A DNA stretch of 64,000 bases from Mucilaginibacter sp. PPCGB 2223. GTDB taxonomy: Bacteria > Bacteroidota > Bacteroidia > Sphingobacteriales > Sphingobacteriaceae. Shown one piece after another: positions 43,318 to 52,500 of the stretch. The DNA is taken from contig NZ_MDJS01000001.1 of the NCBI RefSeq assembly GCF_001705515.1, positions 558,001 to 622,000 on the forward strand. The letters run 5' to 3'. Position numbers and translations under genes: made by a program. The notes beneath the pieces are model-generated. The model had not been told where the DNA came from, searched no databases, and saw only the letters and a list, made by a program, of their open reading frames with translations. Position 1 is the stretch's first letter. Each line of letters opens with the position of its first letter.

Positions 43318-45018
43318 ATGAGCAACACCGATAACGATCAGCAAAAAAATGAACTTTCGCGCCGCCAATGGATAGGCCGGGTTTCTGTTCCGGCGGTAGC
43401 CGCCACGATGGGTTTTAACCTGTTTGGCAATACAGCGGTGGCTGCGCCTAAAGCTGCTAAAGGAGATAATTTGACAGGAAGCAGGGTTTATAACATCCGT
43501 GATTTTGGCGCCAAAGGTGATGGCAAGACGTTGGATACCAAAGCAATACAGGCCGCTATCGATGCCTGCACGGCCGACCAGGGCGGTACGGTATTGGTAC
43601 CGGCTGGCGTATTTGTTATGGGTACCGTTGAGTTAAAAAGCAATGTAACTTTACATATTGCCGCCCAGGGTAAAATACTGGGTACAGATGATGGCAAGCA
43701 GTATTATGCTGCACAAGCTATCCCGCTGGATATAGGCTGGACGATGAACGACGGCAACGTGGGTTTATTTTTTGCTGCCAATGCGGATAATATCACCATC
43801 GAGGGTAACGGCATTATCGACGGGCAGGGGCGCAGGTTCCGCAGCCCGGTAAAAGGTGCGCCGTCGCCTGCGGGTATTTCGGGTAACCACCGGCCGTACC
43901 ACTTGCTTTTTTACAAATGCAAAAACCTTACGGTGCGCGATCTGACTTTGCTGGATAGCGCTTACCACTCGGTAAGGGTATGCCTGTGCAGTTATGTAAA
44001 AATGGAAGGGCTGCACATCCACGGCAAGGTGATCAACAATAACGACGGTTTCCATTTTATTGGGAGCGAGTATGTGCACGTAAGCAATTGCGATGTGGAA
44101 AGCCAGGACGACGCCTGTGCGCTATTCGGCAGTTGTAAGTTTATTACGATTGCCAATTGCTCCTTTAGTACGCGCTGGTCGGTATTTCGTTTCGGCGGCG
44201 GTGTGGCTGAGAATATTACTATTTCAAACTGCCTGCTTTACGAAGTATATGGTTGCCCGATAAAAATGCGCTGTTCGCCGGGGTCTCGCTTCGAAAACAT
44301 CTCGTTCTCGAACATCGTCATGAAAGATGTTACCGGGCCGATCTCCATCGGTAACGGCGAGCGCGATTCGGCCAATGTGGGTACGCCAAAAACGCCGGGC
44401 ATCGTTAAAAATATATCGTTCAATAATATTCACGCTACGGTAGTGAAACCGGTGCCGTTGCGCGATTCGGAGCACCCGAGCAATTATAATCCGGGTGAAA
44501 TATTCTCGTGCCTCGTTTTAAACGGGATGAACCAAAGCTACCTGGAGAATATCTCGTTTAATGATGTGCATATCACTTATCCCGGTGAAGGAACAGCCGA
44601 GCAGGGCGCGGTCAGGGATGTGCCTAAGGTTGCCGGCGAATATTACCAGATAGGTGTGCCGCCTGCTTATGGTATGTATGCACGCAATGTGCGTGGGCTG
44701 ACCATGCACAATATGCGTTTTGAAATGGCAAGCCCCGATTTGCGCCCGGCGCTGATATTTGATACGGTACAGGATGCCGCCGTTAACGGGCTGAGCGTCC
44801 AGGGGCAAAATGGGGCAGAGTCGTTACTGCGATTCATCAAAACTCAGGATGTATTGCTGACGGCTTTACGTGTGCTGACCCCGGTGGCCAATTTATTGCA
44901 GGTTGAAGGTGCCGAAAGCAGCAATATTAAAATTGACGGTGGCGACCTGTCGAAAGCAGAAAAGCACCTGGTATTTAGTAACGGGGCAGAGGCAAAGGCG
45001 GTAAAGCTACGCGACTAA
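43318..45018 (+). CDS. Tat-exported GH28-family protein
   Basis: A 566-residue beta-helix protein of the polygalacturonase superfamily. The N-terminus carries a twin-arginine type signal ('LSRRQWIGRVSVPAVAATMGFNLFG'). The opening 'YNIRDFGAKGDGKTLDTKAIQAAIDAC' is typical. Catalytic-region blocks are 'NNDGFHFIG' and D264-D265 in 'SQDDACALFG'; the GHG position reads 'FRFGGG', so it is a divergent member. Tat export of a metal-free hydrolase is common in these loci. It is the last gene of the + pectin operon and is convergent with the cupin gene, with 2 nt between their ends. Confidence 0.82.
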   Translation: MSNTDNDQQKNELSRRQWIGRVSVPAVAATMGFNLFGNTAVAAPKAAKGDNLTGSRVYNIRDFGAKGDGKTLDTKAIQAAIDACTADQGGTVLVPAGVFVMGTVELKSNVTLHIAAQGKILGTDDGKQYYAAQAIPLDIGWTMNDGNVGLFFAANADNITIEGNGIIDGQGRRFRSPVKGAPSPAGISGNHRPYHLLFYKCKNLTVRDLTLLDSAYHSVRVCLCSYVKMEGLHIHGKVINNNDGFHFIGSEYVHVSNCDVESQDDACALFGSCKFITIANCSFSTRWSVFRFGGGVAENITISNCLLYEVYGCPIKMRCSPGSRFENISFSNIVMKDVTGPISIGNGERDSANVGTPKTPGIVKNISFNNIHATVVKPVPLRDSEHPSNYNPGEIFSCLVLNGMNQSYLENISFNDVHITYPGEGTAEQGAVRDVPKVAGEYYQIGVPPAYGMYARNVRGLTMHNMRFEMASPDLRPALIFDTVQDAAVNGLSVQGQNGAESLLRFIKTQDVLLTALRVLTPVANLLQVEGAESSNIKIDGGDLSKAEKHLVFSNGAEAKAVKLRD

Positions 45019-45020
45019 GC

Positions 45021-45509
45021 CTATCGACACAATTGGCTGATGATAGACGCATGCTGTGGATATGCAGCCAAAAGATCATCCGTTTTTGCCATTTCGAACT
45101 CTGAGAACTCAAAGCCGGGCGCTACAACGCAGCTCATCAGTACATAACCTGTTTTTGACGGGATTTGCGATGCGAACCACTGACCGCCTTTAAGAGCAAC
45201 AGAGAGACTGCCTGTCGGTTCATCCGAAAGTTCGTGCACTAAATAGTTGCCTTGTTCGTCGATAACATGGATATGGAGCGATGCGCCTTTATGGAAGTAC
45301 CAAAGCTCGTCGGATTTTAGGCGGTGAAAGCCCGAATAATCATCATCTTCAAGCAGGTAGTATATGGAGGTGCAGGCTTGCTTTAAGTCGGGAGACGATG
45401 GCCTGAGCACCTGGTTTTCAGAACGGTAAACCTCTTTATAATAGCCCCCTTCCGGATGTGGCTGTAATTTAAGCTTAGCAATCCAGCGTGCGGCGTTTTG
45501 TATATCCAT
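45021..45509 (-). CDS. DUF985 cupin-family protein
   Basis: A 162-residue single-domain cupin (cupin_5/DUF985). The ATG at 45509 is preferred over an in-frame TTG two codons upstream. Signature blocks: 'LQPHPEGGYYKEVYRS', 'SIYYLLEDDDYSGFHRLKSDELWYFHKG', 'GQWFASQI', and 'VVAPGFEFSEFEMAK'. These are the family's typical metal-binding-like positions, but its reaction is not established. It has no signal peptide and no evident role in the neighbouring sugar loci. Confidence 0.88.
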   Translation of the reverse strand: MDIQNAARWIAKLKLQPHPEGGYYKEVYRSENQVLRPSSPDLKQACTSIYYLLEDDDYSGFHRLKSDELWYFHKGASLHIHVIDEQGNYLVHELSDEPTGSLSVALKGGQWFASQIPSKTGYVLMSCVVAPGFEFSEFEMAKTDDLLAAYPQHASIISQLCR

Positions 45510-45544
45510 GCACAAATATAAAAGAGGTTTACCGTATAGGGGTT

Positions 45545-45796
45545 TTATTTTGCCTCGTCGACCTCTTTTTCAACAATAATGCTGCAATCGCCAACAAAAG
45601 CGGCAATTGCGCCTACAGCGGCAAATACCGGGGCAAGCAGCACGCCAACCACACCGATGGTGAGGGGGAAAGTAGCGATCTCTTTATTGTTTTTATCGGT
45701 GATGGTGATACGGGTAACATTCCCTTCGGCGATGAGCTCTTTTACTTTTTTCAACAGGTTTTCGCCATGCATGGCGAAGGTTTCTTTTATAGTCAT
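45545..45796 (-). CDS. DUF4342 small protein
   Basis: An 83-residue protein of the DUF4342 family. The N-terminal half is helix plus strand ('HGENLLKKVKELIAEGNVTRITITDKNNKEI'). The C-terminal half is a hydrophobic Gly/Ala/Val-rich stretch ('TIGVVGVLLAPVFAAVGAIAAFVGDCSIIVEK') that may associate with the membrane. Function is unknown. It is 35 nt upstream of the cupin gene on the same strand. Confidence 0.85.
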   Translation of the reverse strand: MTIKETFAMHGENLLKKVKELIAEGNVTRITITDKNNKEIATFPLTIGVVGVLLAPVFAAVGAIAAFVGDCSIIVEKEVDEAK

Positions 45797-45874
45797 GATG
45801 CTGTGTTTTAAATTGTATAGCGTTTTGACTATAGCCGGTAAGTATTGTTACATCCCCTCACAGGCAAAGTTATA

Positions 45875-47272
45875 CTACATCACCACCTTAACCTTCACCT
45901 GTCCATCCAGCAAAGTACGAACGATCAGTTTTTCAGCAGTCGGGAAGATGGCCCGGATATCCATATCCTGTACAGTAACATCCGAATGGACGTTGTTGCC
46001 CAGGTTTCGGCTCAGTTGGTTTTGCAACCTGATCTTGTTATCGGCAATAAACCTGGTGAAGTTATAAATGGCTTTCTGACGGATAACATCGGTTATCTTA
46101 CCGTTAAACATCCAGTTGGCGGCTTTGAGCATCCAGGCGCGTGTTTGCAGGTCGAAGCTCAGATCGGGGAACGAAAGCTCATGTTTTACGGCATCGTAAG
46201 TTGGCGTTCCCACCAGGTAAATCACTCCGTTGTTCGAACCACTGAAGTTGATTTTAATAGCCACTTTGGTACCCAGGCCATAAACTTTGGTACTATCAAC
46301 AATAAACACCTTGCCGGCTGCGGGTATCTTCTGGCCGGTAACTTCGTGGTTGATCATCGAGGTTAGGTGCTCATAATTTTCAACCAGGTCGAGGTAAACG
46401 TTAAAGCCTTTGGCAGGTACATAAGTGCTCAAATCAGGCAATGGTTTTGCAGGCTGCGAAACGCTGGTTGTAGTTACTACAGGTTTTGCCGACAGACCCA
46501 CTGAAAAATTAAGCAGGGTTCCGCTAAGGTTAAAATTGCTTAAGCGTACGGCCTGTGGGTTTACATACAGGTAGCCCACGCCGGGTATTTTAAATTCGCC
46601 GGCAATGCTTTTCCACAATTCTTCGATCATTGGTTTAATATTATATGCCGCGATTTTGGCATCTACCTGCTTACCGAGGTCGTTCAAAGGTTGATTGAGA
46701 TAGCTGATCAGCCTGTCGGTAACATCGATATTGCCTAAAAACACATTACAGCGGTCAAGGGGATTGGGAGCGGGGTACAGGATAGTTTTTGAGCGCAGGT
46801 GATAATCGGGCATCACGTTGATCGTGGATTGATAGGATATCTCCATCCGGCGCAGCGGTTCGCCCACACCGCATTGCGCCGATATCACCGGAGTGACACA
46901 TTGCGGGCCGGAGCTGAGTAAAGTAGCGCATTTGGCGCAGTACGATGCGGTAAAACCATAGCTGCCGATGAACTTCAAATTAACTATGTTATTAGCGCCG
47001 GTAATGGTAAAAGGTGTGCGGGTAAAAGTATAACTGTAGCGCAGGCCCTGGCAAGGCTGCTGGTTATCGGCGTATTTATTGGGAACCGAGTTTTCGGCCT
47101 GTACAAAATAGCTTTTCAGATCGGCGGTTACAGGCACTTCGATATTGGATACAGGCTGAATGATGTTAGGGATGCTGGCCGTACTGGCAGCCGGTGCAAG
47201 TGGCTGTAACGTTTTACACGAGTATAGCCCAAATGATGATAACAGAATAGTGATAAGGTACTTGGCTTTCAT
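45875..47272 (-). CDS. DUF4403 family lipoprotein
   Basis: A 466-residue envelope lipoprotein. The start at 47272 is chosen because it gives a clean lipoprotein signal (MKAKYLITILLSSFGLYSC, Cys19). The open frame continues 144 codons upstream without a stop, but that part does not resemble the family. The body is beta-rich, with the typical blocks 'TINVMPDYHLRSKT', 'CNVFLGNIDVTDRLISYLNQPL' and 'FNVYLDLVENYEHLTSMIN'. Repeated halves suggest a lipid-binding-like fold; function is unknown. It is separated from the ECF sigma gene (+) by about 376 nt. Confidence 0.8.
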   Translation of the reverse strand: MKAKYLITILLSSFGLYSCKTLQPLAPAASTASIPNIIQPVSNIEVPVTADLKSYFVQAENSVPNKYADNQQPCQGLRYSYTFTRTPFTITGANNIVNLKFIGSYGFTASYCAKCATLLSSGPQCVTPVISAQCGVGEPLRRMEISYQSTINVMPDYHLRSKTILYPAPNPLDRCNVFLGNIDVTDRLISYLNQPLNDLGKQVDAKIAAYNIKPMIEELWKSIAGEFKIPGVGYLYVNPQAVRLSNFNLSGTLLNFSVGLSAKPVVTTTSVSQPAKPLPDLSTYVPAKGFNVYLDLVENYEHLTSMINHEVTGQKIPAAGKVFIVDSTKVYGLGTKVAIKINFSGSNNGVIYLVGTPTYDAVKHELSFPDLSFDLQTRAWMLKAANWMFNGKITDVIRQKAIYNFTRFIADNKIRLQNQLSRNLGNNVHSDVTVQDMDIRAIFPTAEKLIVRTLLDGQVKVKVVM

Positions 47273-47648
47273 TATATCAGAGTTTAAACCTCTGTAAAAA
47301 TAAAAAACCCTGGCGGCTCCCGGCTTATTTTTTGTATGCAGTTGTTCACAATATATATTTACCAAGACCTGAGAGTTGATTTTGCAGGAGGTTAAGCCAA
47401 TGCGGGCGCTACCCGGAACTTCAGTTGTATTTACACGTTTTAGTAATAAAAGTATAGCGGCGATGCCAATTATACTTAATAAAAAGCCAAACAACAATAG
47501 CCTGTAAAGGGGTACTAAATCTATTTTAGTATACCAATTGTAAATGATGTGATCGGTATTTAAACGAGGATACTGATCCGTTACTACACACAACCTATTG
47601 GCTTTTAAAGCACGGATAGGTGAGTACCTGATAAAGGCTGATGACTGA
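47273..47648. other. 376-nt region between DUF4403 and ECF sigma genes, no gene assigned
   Basis: It must hold two divergent promoters. The - strand frame of the DUF4403 gene stays open through it and encodes a hydrophobic stretch (about 47425-47500) resembling a membrane helix, but there is no good start and no family resemblance. No strong hairpin or repeat was seen. Confidence 0.4.
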
Positions 47649-48236
47649 ATGAACACACCCGAACAACTATCTGATGAAGATCTGTTTAAATTGTTGAAAA
47701 ACAACGATATAAAAGCGTTTGATGAGCTTTACTCGCGGTATTGGTCGGTGTTGTTCTCGGCGGCATACCGCAGGGTAAAATCGAGAGAGATAGCAGAAGA
47801 GATAGTGCAGGAATACTTTGTGAGCCTGTGGAAAACAAGAGCAACAACCGTTATCAATACGTCAGTGGCAGCCTATTTTAAATCGTCTGTAAGATATATT
47901 GTCATTTCTTACTATCAAAAAGAATGCCTTCACAAAAACTACACGGAGTCGATAACTCATTTATCTCGCGTATATGATAACAGCACCGAACAGGAAGTTG
48001 AACTGCGCGACCTGGTATTAAACCTGGAAGAAGGGATAAGCTTACTACCCGATAAATGCCGTTCGGTGTTCGAACTAAGCCGTAAACAATTTCAATCCAA
48101 CAAACAGATTGCGCTGCAATTGGGTATTTCCGAAAAAACAGTGGAAAACCATTTGACCAAGGCTTTAAAGATATTAAAGCTTCATCTGAAGGAATTTATT
48201 ACCATACTCCTGATCTGGGTAATGATCAATATTTGA
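47649..48236 (+). CDS. ECF RNA polymerase sigma factor (locus 2)
   Basis: A 195-residue ECF sigma factor. Region 2: 'AFDELYSRYWSVLFSAAYRRVKSREIAEEIVQEYFVSLW'. Region 4: 'QFQSNKQIALQLGISEKTVENHLTKALKIL'. The C-terminus is hydrophobic (FITILLIWVMIN), as in the locus 1 factor, which may help it bind its membrane anti-sigma factor. The fecR gene follows after 121 nt, which include the bipartite motif at 48285-48316. The pair should control the SusC/SusD unit beginning at 49597. Confidence 0.9.
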   Translation: MNTPEQLSDEDLFKLLKNNDIKAFDELYSRYWSVLFSAAYRRVKSREIAEEIVQEYFVSLWKTRATTVINTSVAAYFKSSVRYIVISYYQKECLHKNYTESITHLSRVYDNSTEQEVELRDLVLNLEEGISLLPDKCRSVFELSRKQFQSNKQIALQLGISEKTVENHLTKALKILKLHLKEFITILLIWVMINI

Positions 48237-48284
48237 TCCATCATGCTGTTAATTTGCCGATCTGAAATTTTTTTTATCAGAGAG

Positions 48285-48316
48285 TAGGGGGTACAGCCTT
48301 CCCAACGCACTGTACT
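48285..48316 (+). promoter_or_regulatory. Bipartite motif upstream of fecR (copy 2)
   Basis: TAGGGGGTAC (48285-48294), 13 nt, CACTGTACT (48308-48316), then TATATAAAC. It matches the copy before the cytochrome c gene in both boxes and spacing. It lies 41 nt before the fecR start, a suitable promoter distance. Confidence 0.55.
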
Positions 48317-48357
48317 TATATAAACCTGTAAATAACCTTTCTTACTGCAAATAACTC

Positions 48358-49413
48358 ATGAAAAAAGAGATCGCACCCGAATTGCTTGAAAAATACCTGC
48401 GCGGAGAATGCACAGACGAGGAACTGGCGCGGGTTTACGCTTGGTACGATGCTTTTGAAGAGGATGAGGATTTGTTGAGCCACCTACCTGCAGACGATAA
48501 GGAGCAACTGAAAAGAGAGTTGCTCGAACGTATAAAGGCAGATATAGATACAGATACTACAGCAGAAACTGAAAAAGGGCTAAGGCGCTTTTCGTTTCCG
48601 AAACGTAATATATTTTACCTGATATCGGTTATGGCGGCTGTTTTTATTATGGCCCTGGGGATATTGATCTATATTCAAAACAAGTCGCTAATTAATCAGA
48701 TACCGCAATGGACCGACAGAGTAGTGGTGCGTAATACCAGTCAGTCGTACATTAAACAAACCCTGCCCGATGGGAGTACCGTATGGCTAAGCCCCCTGTC
48801 GGTGATGGAATATCCGAAAGAGTTTGCCAAAGATAAACGGGATATTTTAATGAATGGCGAAGCCTTTTTCGAAGTAACTAAAAATCCTGCCCACCCATTT
48901 ACTATTTACAGCGGCAGCATAGTTACGCGCGTTTGGGGTACAAGCTTTAAGGTAAACGCTTCGGATAAGAGCCCGGTTAGCCAGGTTGCCGTATTAACCG
49001 GTAAGGTTTCGGTAAGCATGCCGTCATCGTACATGCAATCATTAAAAAACTTTTTTGGGGTTCACGACCATTCGAACGAAGTAATGTTGTTGCCAAACCA
49101 GCAGGCAATTTATTCGAAAACTAATCAAAGCCTGCAAAAATCTATGCTGACTGATAAAGCGATGATCTTATGCTGGAAACGCGAGAATGTATCGTTTAAT
49201 AACGAGCCGGTTAAAAAAGTTATTGAGGTGCTGAACAGGACTTTTGACGTACGCATAACTGCAGCCGACGCGAATATCGGGCAGTACCGCATCAAAGCTG
49301 ATTTTTCTGATCAGAATCTGGCCGACATCCTGGAAGTGCTGCACCTGTCGATGAACCTGGATTATACTGTTAATAACGATTATATAGAATTGAAGAAGAC
49401 ACGACCAAATTAA
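48358..49413 (+). CDS. FecR-family anti-sigma factor (locus 2)
   Basis: A 351-residue single-pass membrane regulator. The cytoplasmic N-terminus ('LLEKYLRGECTDEELARVYAWYD') is the sigma-binding part. The membrane helix is 'IFYLISVMAAVFIMALGILIYI' (residues about 85-106). The FecR core follows: 'TLPDGSTVWLSPLSVMEYPKEF', 'MNGEAFFEVTKNPAHPFTIYSG', 'WGTSFKVNA'. The C-terminal DUF4974-like part contains 'NEPVKKVIEVLNRTFDV'. It passes the signal from the STN domain of the downstream SusC to the ECF factor encoded upstream. Confidence 0.9.
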   Translation: MKKEIAPELLEKYLRGECTDEELARVYAWYDAFEEDEDLLSHLPADDKEQLKRELLERIKADIDTDTTAETEKGLRRFSFPKRNIFYLISVMAAVFIMALGILIYIQNKSLINQIPQWTDRVVVRNTSQSYIKQTLPDGSTVWLSPLSVMEYPKEFAKDKRDILMNGEAFFEVTKNPAHPFTIYSGSIVTRVWGTSFKVNASDKSPVSQVAVLTGKVSVSMPSSYMQSLKNFFGVHDHSNEVMLLPNQQAIYSKTNQSLQKSMLTDKAMILCWKRENVSFNNEPVKKVIEVLNRTFDVRITAADANIGQYRIKADFSDQNLADILEVLHLSMNLDYTVNNDYIELKKTRPN

Positions 49414-49486
49414 CTAACCAAGCTAACCCAAACCTAAATAATGTGCATATGAAGAAATAAGAACCTAACCATTTGTTTTCATAACT

Positions 49487-49547
49487 AAACCAGAGGTGTC
49501 GTTACCACCCCTGGTTTATCACCCGGTCAAACCTGCTTTTTAGCAGG
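49487..49547 (+). promoter_or_regulatory. Hairpin pair in FecR-SusC gap (locus 2)
   Basis: Hairpin A: AAACCAG (49487-49493) with CTGGTTT (49511-49517), one mismatch, then GGTG (49495-49498) with CACC (49506-49509), loop tcgttac. Hairpin B: CCTGCT (49532-49537) with AGCAGG (49542-49547). A U-rich run follows at about 49569-49574, so attenuation before susC is possible. Confidence 0.55.
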
Positions 49548-49596
49548 ACAAGGGCTGTTTTGTCTCAATTTTTTCACAAAAGAAACAACTAAAAGT

Positions 49597-52500
49597 ATGA
49601 AAAAAATTATACCATATCCAATTGACATTTATAAAATAATGAAAATAACACTTAGCCAGATAGTCCTGTTAATAACCATAACAGGTATTTCGTTCGCGAA
49701 GGAATCGAGGGCACAAGCTGCTCTTGATAAGGTTATTAGCATCTCGGTAAAAGATGTCGCGCTGCAGGACGCCTTAACCATGATCGAGAAAAAGGTGAAT
49801 ACCAAATTTGTGTACAGCGAAAATTTTATTTCGACGCAGACCCCGGTATCTGTAAATGCAAAAGATAAAAAACTCGGCTTTGTTTTGAACGACCTTTTCA
49901 GGAACAAGGGCGTTAGTTACCAGGTGGTGAACAACCTGATAGTTTTAAAGAAAGCAGAACAAAAAGAACCAGCCAAAACGGATAAAGCAGCACCGGCTAT
50001 TGCGCCACCACTGGTTATAACCGGTGTGGTTACCGATAGTAAGGGCGAAACGCTGATCGGCGTAAGCGTACGTGTTAAAGGCAGCAACCAGGGAACCGTT
50101 ACCGATGTGAACGGTAAATATTCGATAACCGTACCTAACGATCAGGCTGTGCTGATATTCAGCTATATCGGTTATGTAGCTTATGAGCAGGCTGTGGGCA
50201 GCAACAAAACCCTGAATGTGAAATTGAACGAAACTTCGAACAACCTGAACGAGGTTGTAGTAACCGGTTACGGCGAAACTGTTAAAAAAAGCGACCTGAC
50301 CGGAGCCGTATCAACTATCAGCGCCAAGCAGATCGAAGAACGTCATCCTATAAACCTCATCGATGCGTTGCAATCGCAGGCCACGGGGGTATTGGTAACT
50401 AACGACTCGGGCGAGCCAGGTGCAACAGGCTCGATCCAGATACGTGGCGGATCTACCTTCTCGAGCGCGGGCAACTCGCCTTTATATGTGATAGACGGTA
50501 TCCTGAGCCAATCGGGCGATAATGTAAACCCTAACGATATCCAATCAATTGAGATAATGAAAGATGCTGCATCTGCGGCCATCTACGGCTCACAGGCAGC
50601 TAACGGCGTTATATTGATCACCACCAAAAGCGGTGTTGCCGGCAAGCCATTAATATCAACACAATACTCGCACATATTTGGCTGGATGGCTCACAAACTC
50701 GAACAGCCTAACTCGCGCGATCTGCGTATCGAGCGTAATTTATATAACGGGAAGACCCCAAGCACAGCCGCTACAACCAACGACTCGCTAAACGTGGTGT
50801 TTAATTCGGATAACGATAACCAGGATGTGATCACCCAAACCGCGAACAGGGACATCGTGGATTTCAGTGTGAGCGGTGGTGAAAAAAATCTGACCTATTA
50901 TTCAAGTCTCCGTTACATTAACGATCAGGGTTTAATCGTTAACAGCTACTCTAAAACCCTGCAGGCACGTTTTAATTTAGATTACCGCGTTGCCCCCAAA
51001 TTTAAATATACCAACAGGTTATCTTTTGGCTACAATACCAACAACAACATCAACGAGGGCAATACCATTAACCAGGCTTTTCAGCGACCATCGAACCTGG
51101 CTTTATATTATCCTGACGGTAGTTTAACGGGGTATATCAGCGGGCGGCGAAACCCTTTAACGGTGGCCTTGCTCGAGGTAAACGTTACCGATACTTATAA
51201 TGGTGATGTTTTTAACCAGATAGAGTATACCATCACTAAAAACCTGCGTTTTACCAACAACTTCGATTTTGGGATGTCTGTACCTCACAACACTTTTTTC
51301 GACCCGAAATTATTGAGTAGTGCCAACCCACTGGTAAACGGCGGTAAAGAGAGCTTTGCCGTCAACACCAACTGGGCATACCAAGGATTTTTTAACTACA
51401 ATCAAAATCTTGGCAAAATGGGTAACCTTACATTTGTTGCCGGGGTAAGCGCCGAAAAAACACATGATAACAGCTTCAAAATTGCTGGTTCTAATTATGC
51501 TAACGAATCTATCTATACATCAAACGTTGACGGTACCATCGACCTGACCAATACCGGTACCAATGCCGGTGCAACAAGCCGCGAATCATTCTACGCCCGT
51601 GCGGGATATACTTATAAAGACAGGTATTTGTTTAGCGCCGTATATCGTAAAGATGGTTCATCAAGATTCGGATCATCCAATCAATTCGGTGATTTTTATG
51701 GCGGATCGGCCGCATGGCGCTTTTCGCACGAAAAGTTTATGGACTGGTCTAAAGGCTTTTTATCGGATGCAAAGTTGAGGCTAAGCTATGGCCAGGTGGG
51801 TAATGACCGTGTTACCCCTAATGGAAGTTTATTACTCTATACTTTCGGCTCGTCATTTTATAACGCCATAAATGGTGTGGTGTTGAGTAATCAATTTGGT
51901 AACTCGCAATTACAATGGGAAACCAATATTCAGAAAAACATTGGTTTAGATCTTCAATTCCTTAACGGCCGTCTTAATTTTACTACCGATTATTATCAAA
52001 AAACAACCAAAAACCTGCTTTATCAACGAAACATGCCTGTTGAAACCGGGTTTACCGGGGAATATGTTAACGTTGGCGACATCAGCAATAACGGTGTGGA
52101 ATTTACTGTAAACGCTACCCCAATAGCCAAATCAAAACTGATGTGGAATATCAATGCCACATTATCTATCGAACGTAATACCATTAAAAGCTTATATAAT
52201 CACCAACCGTTCCTGGCCACATCGGGCGGCGCTACCTACCTTGTACAGGAAGGTGGCCGTATTGGTGATTTTTATGGTTACAAAGGCCTGGGTGTTTACC
52301 AGTATGATGCATCGAATGCCTACGACGGCAATTGGAACAGGTTGACACCGGTTGGTGTTTCGCCCGATGGTAAAACCGCTTCAAGCTATTTGCTGGATGG
52401 TCAGCCATATACCGGCACCGTTCACCACATGTATGCCGGTGGCGCTTTATTGCTCGGAGGCGACATGATATTTGACAATGTTCAGCGCGATAGTGTGATC

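Noticed and set aside
47273..47704. Open reading frame extending the DUF4403 gene by 144 codons, with a membrane-helix-like segment
   Set aside because: It has no family resemblance, and the lipoprotein signal at 47272 is a much better start. Most likely a chance open frame.
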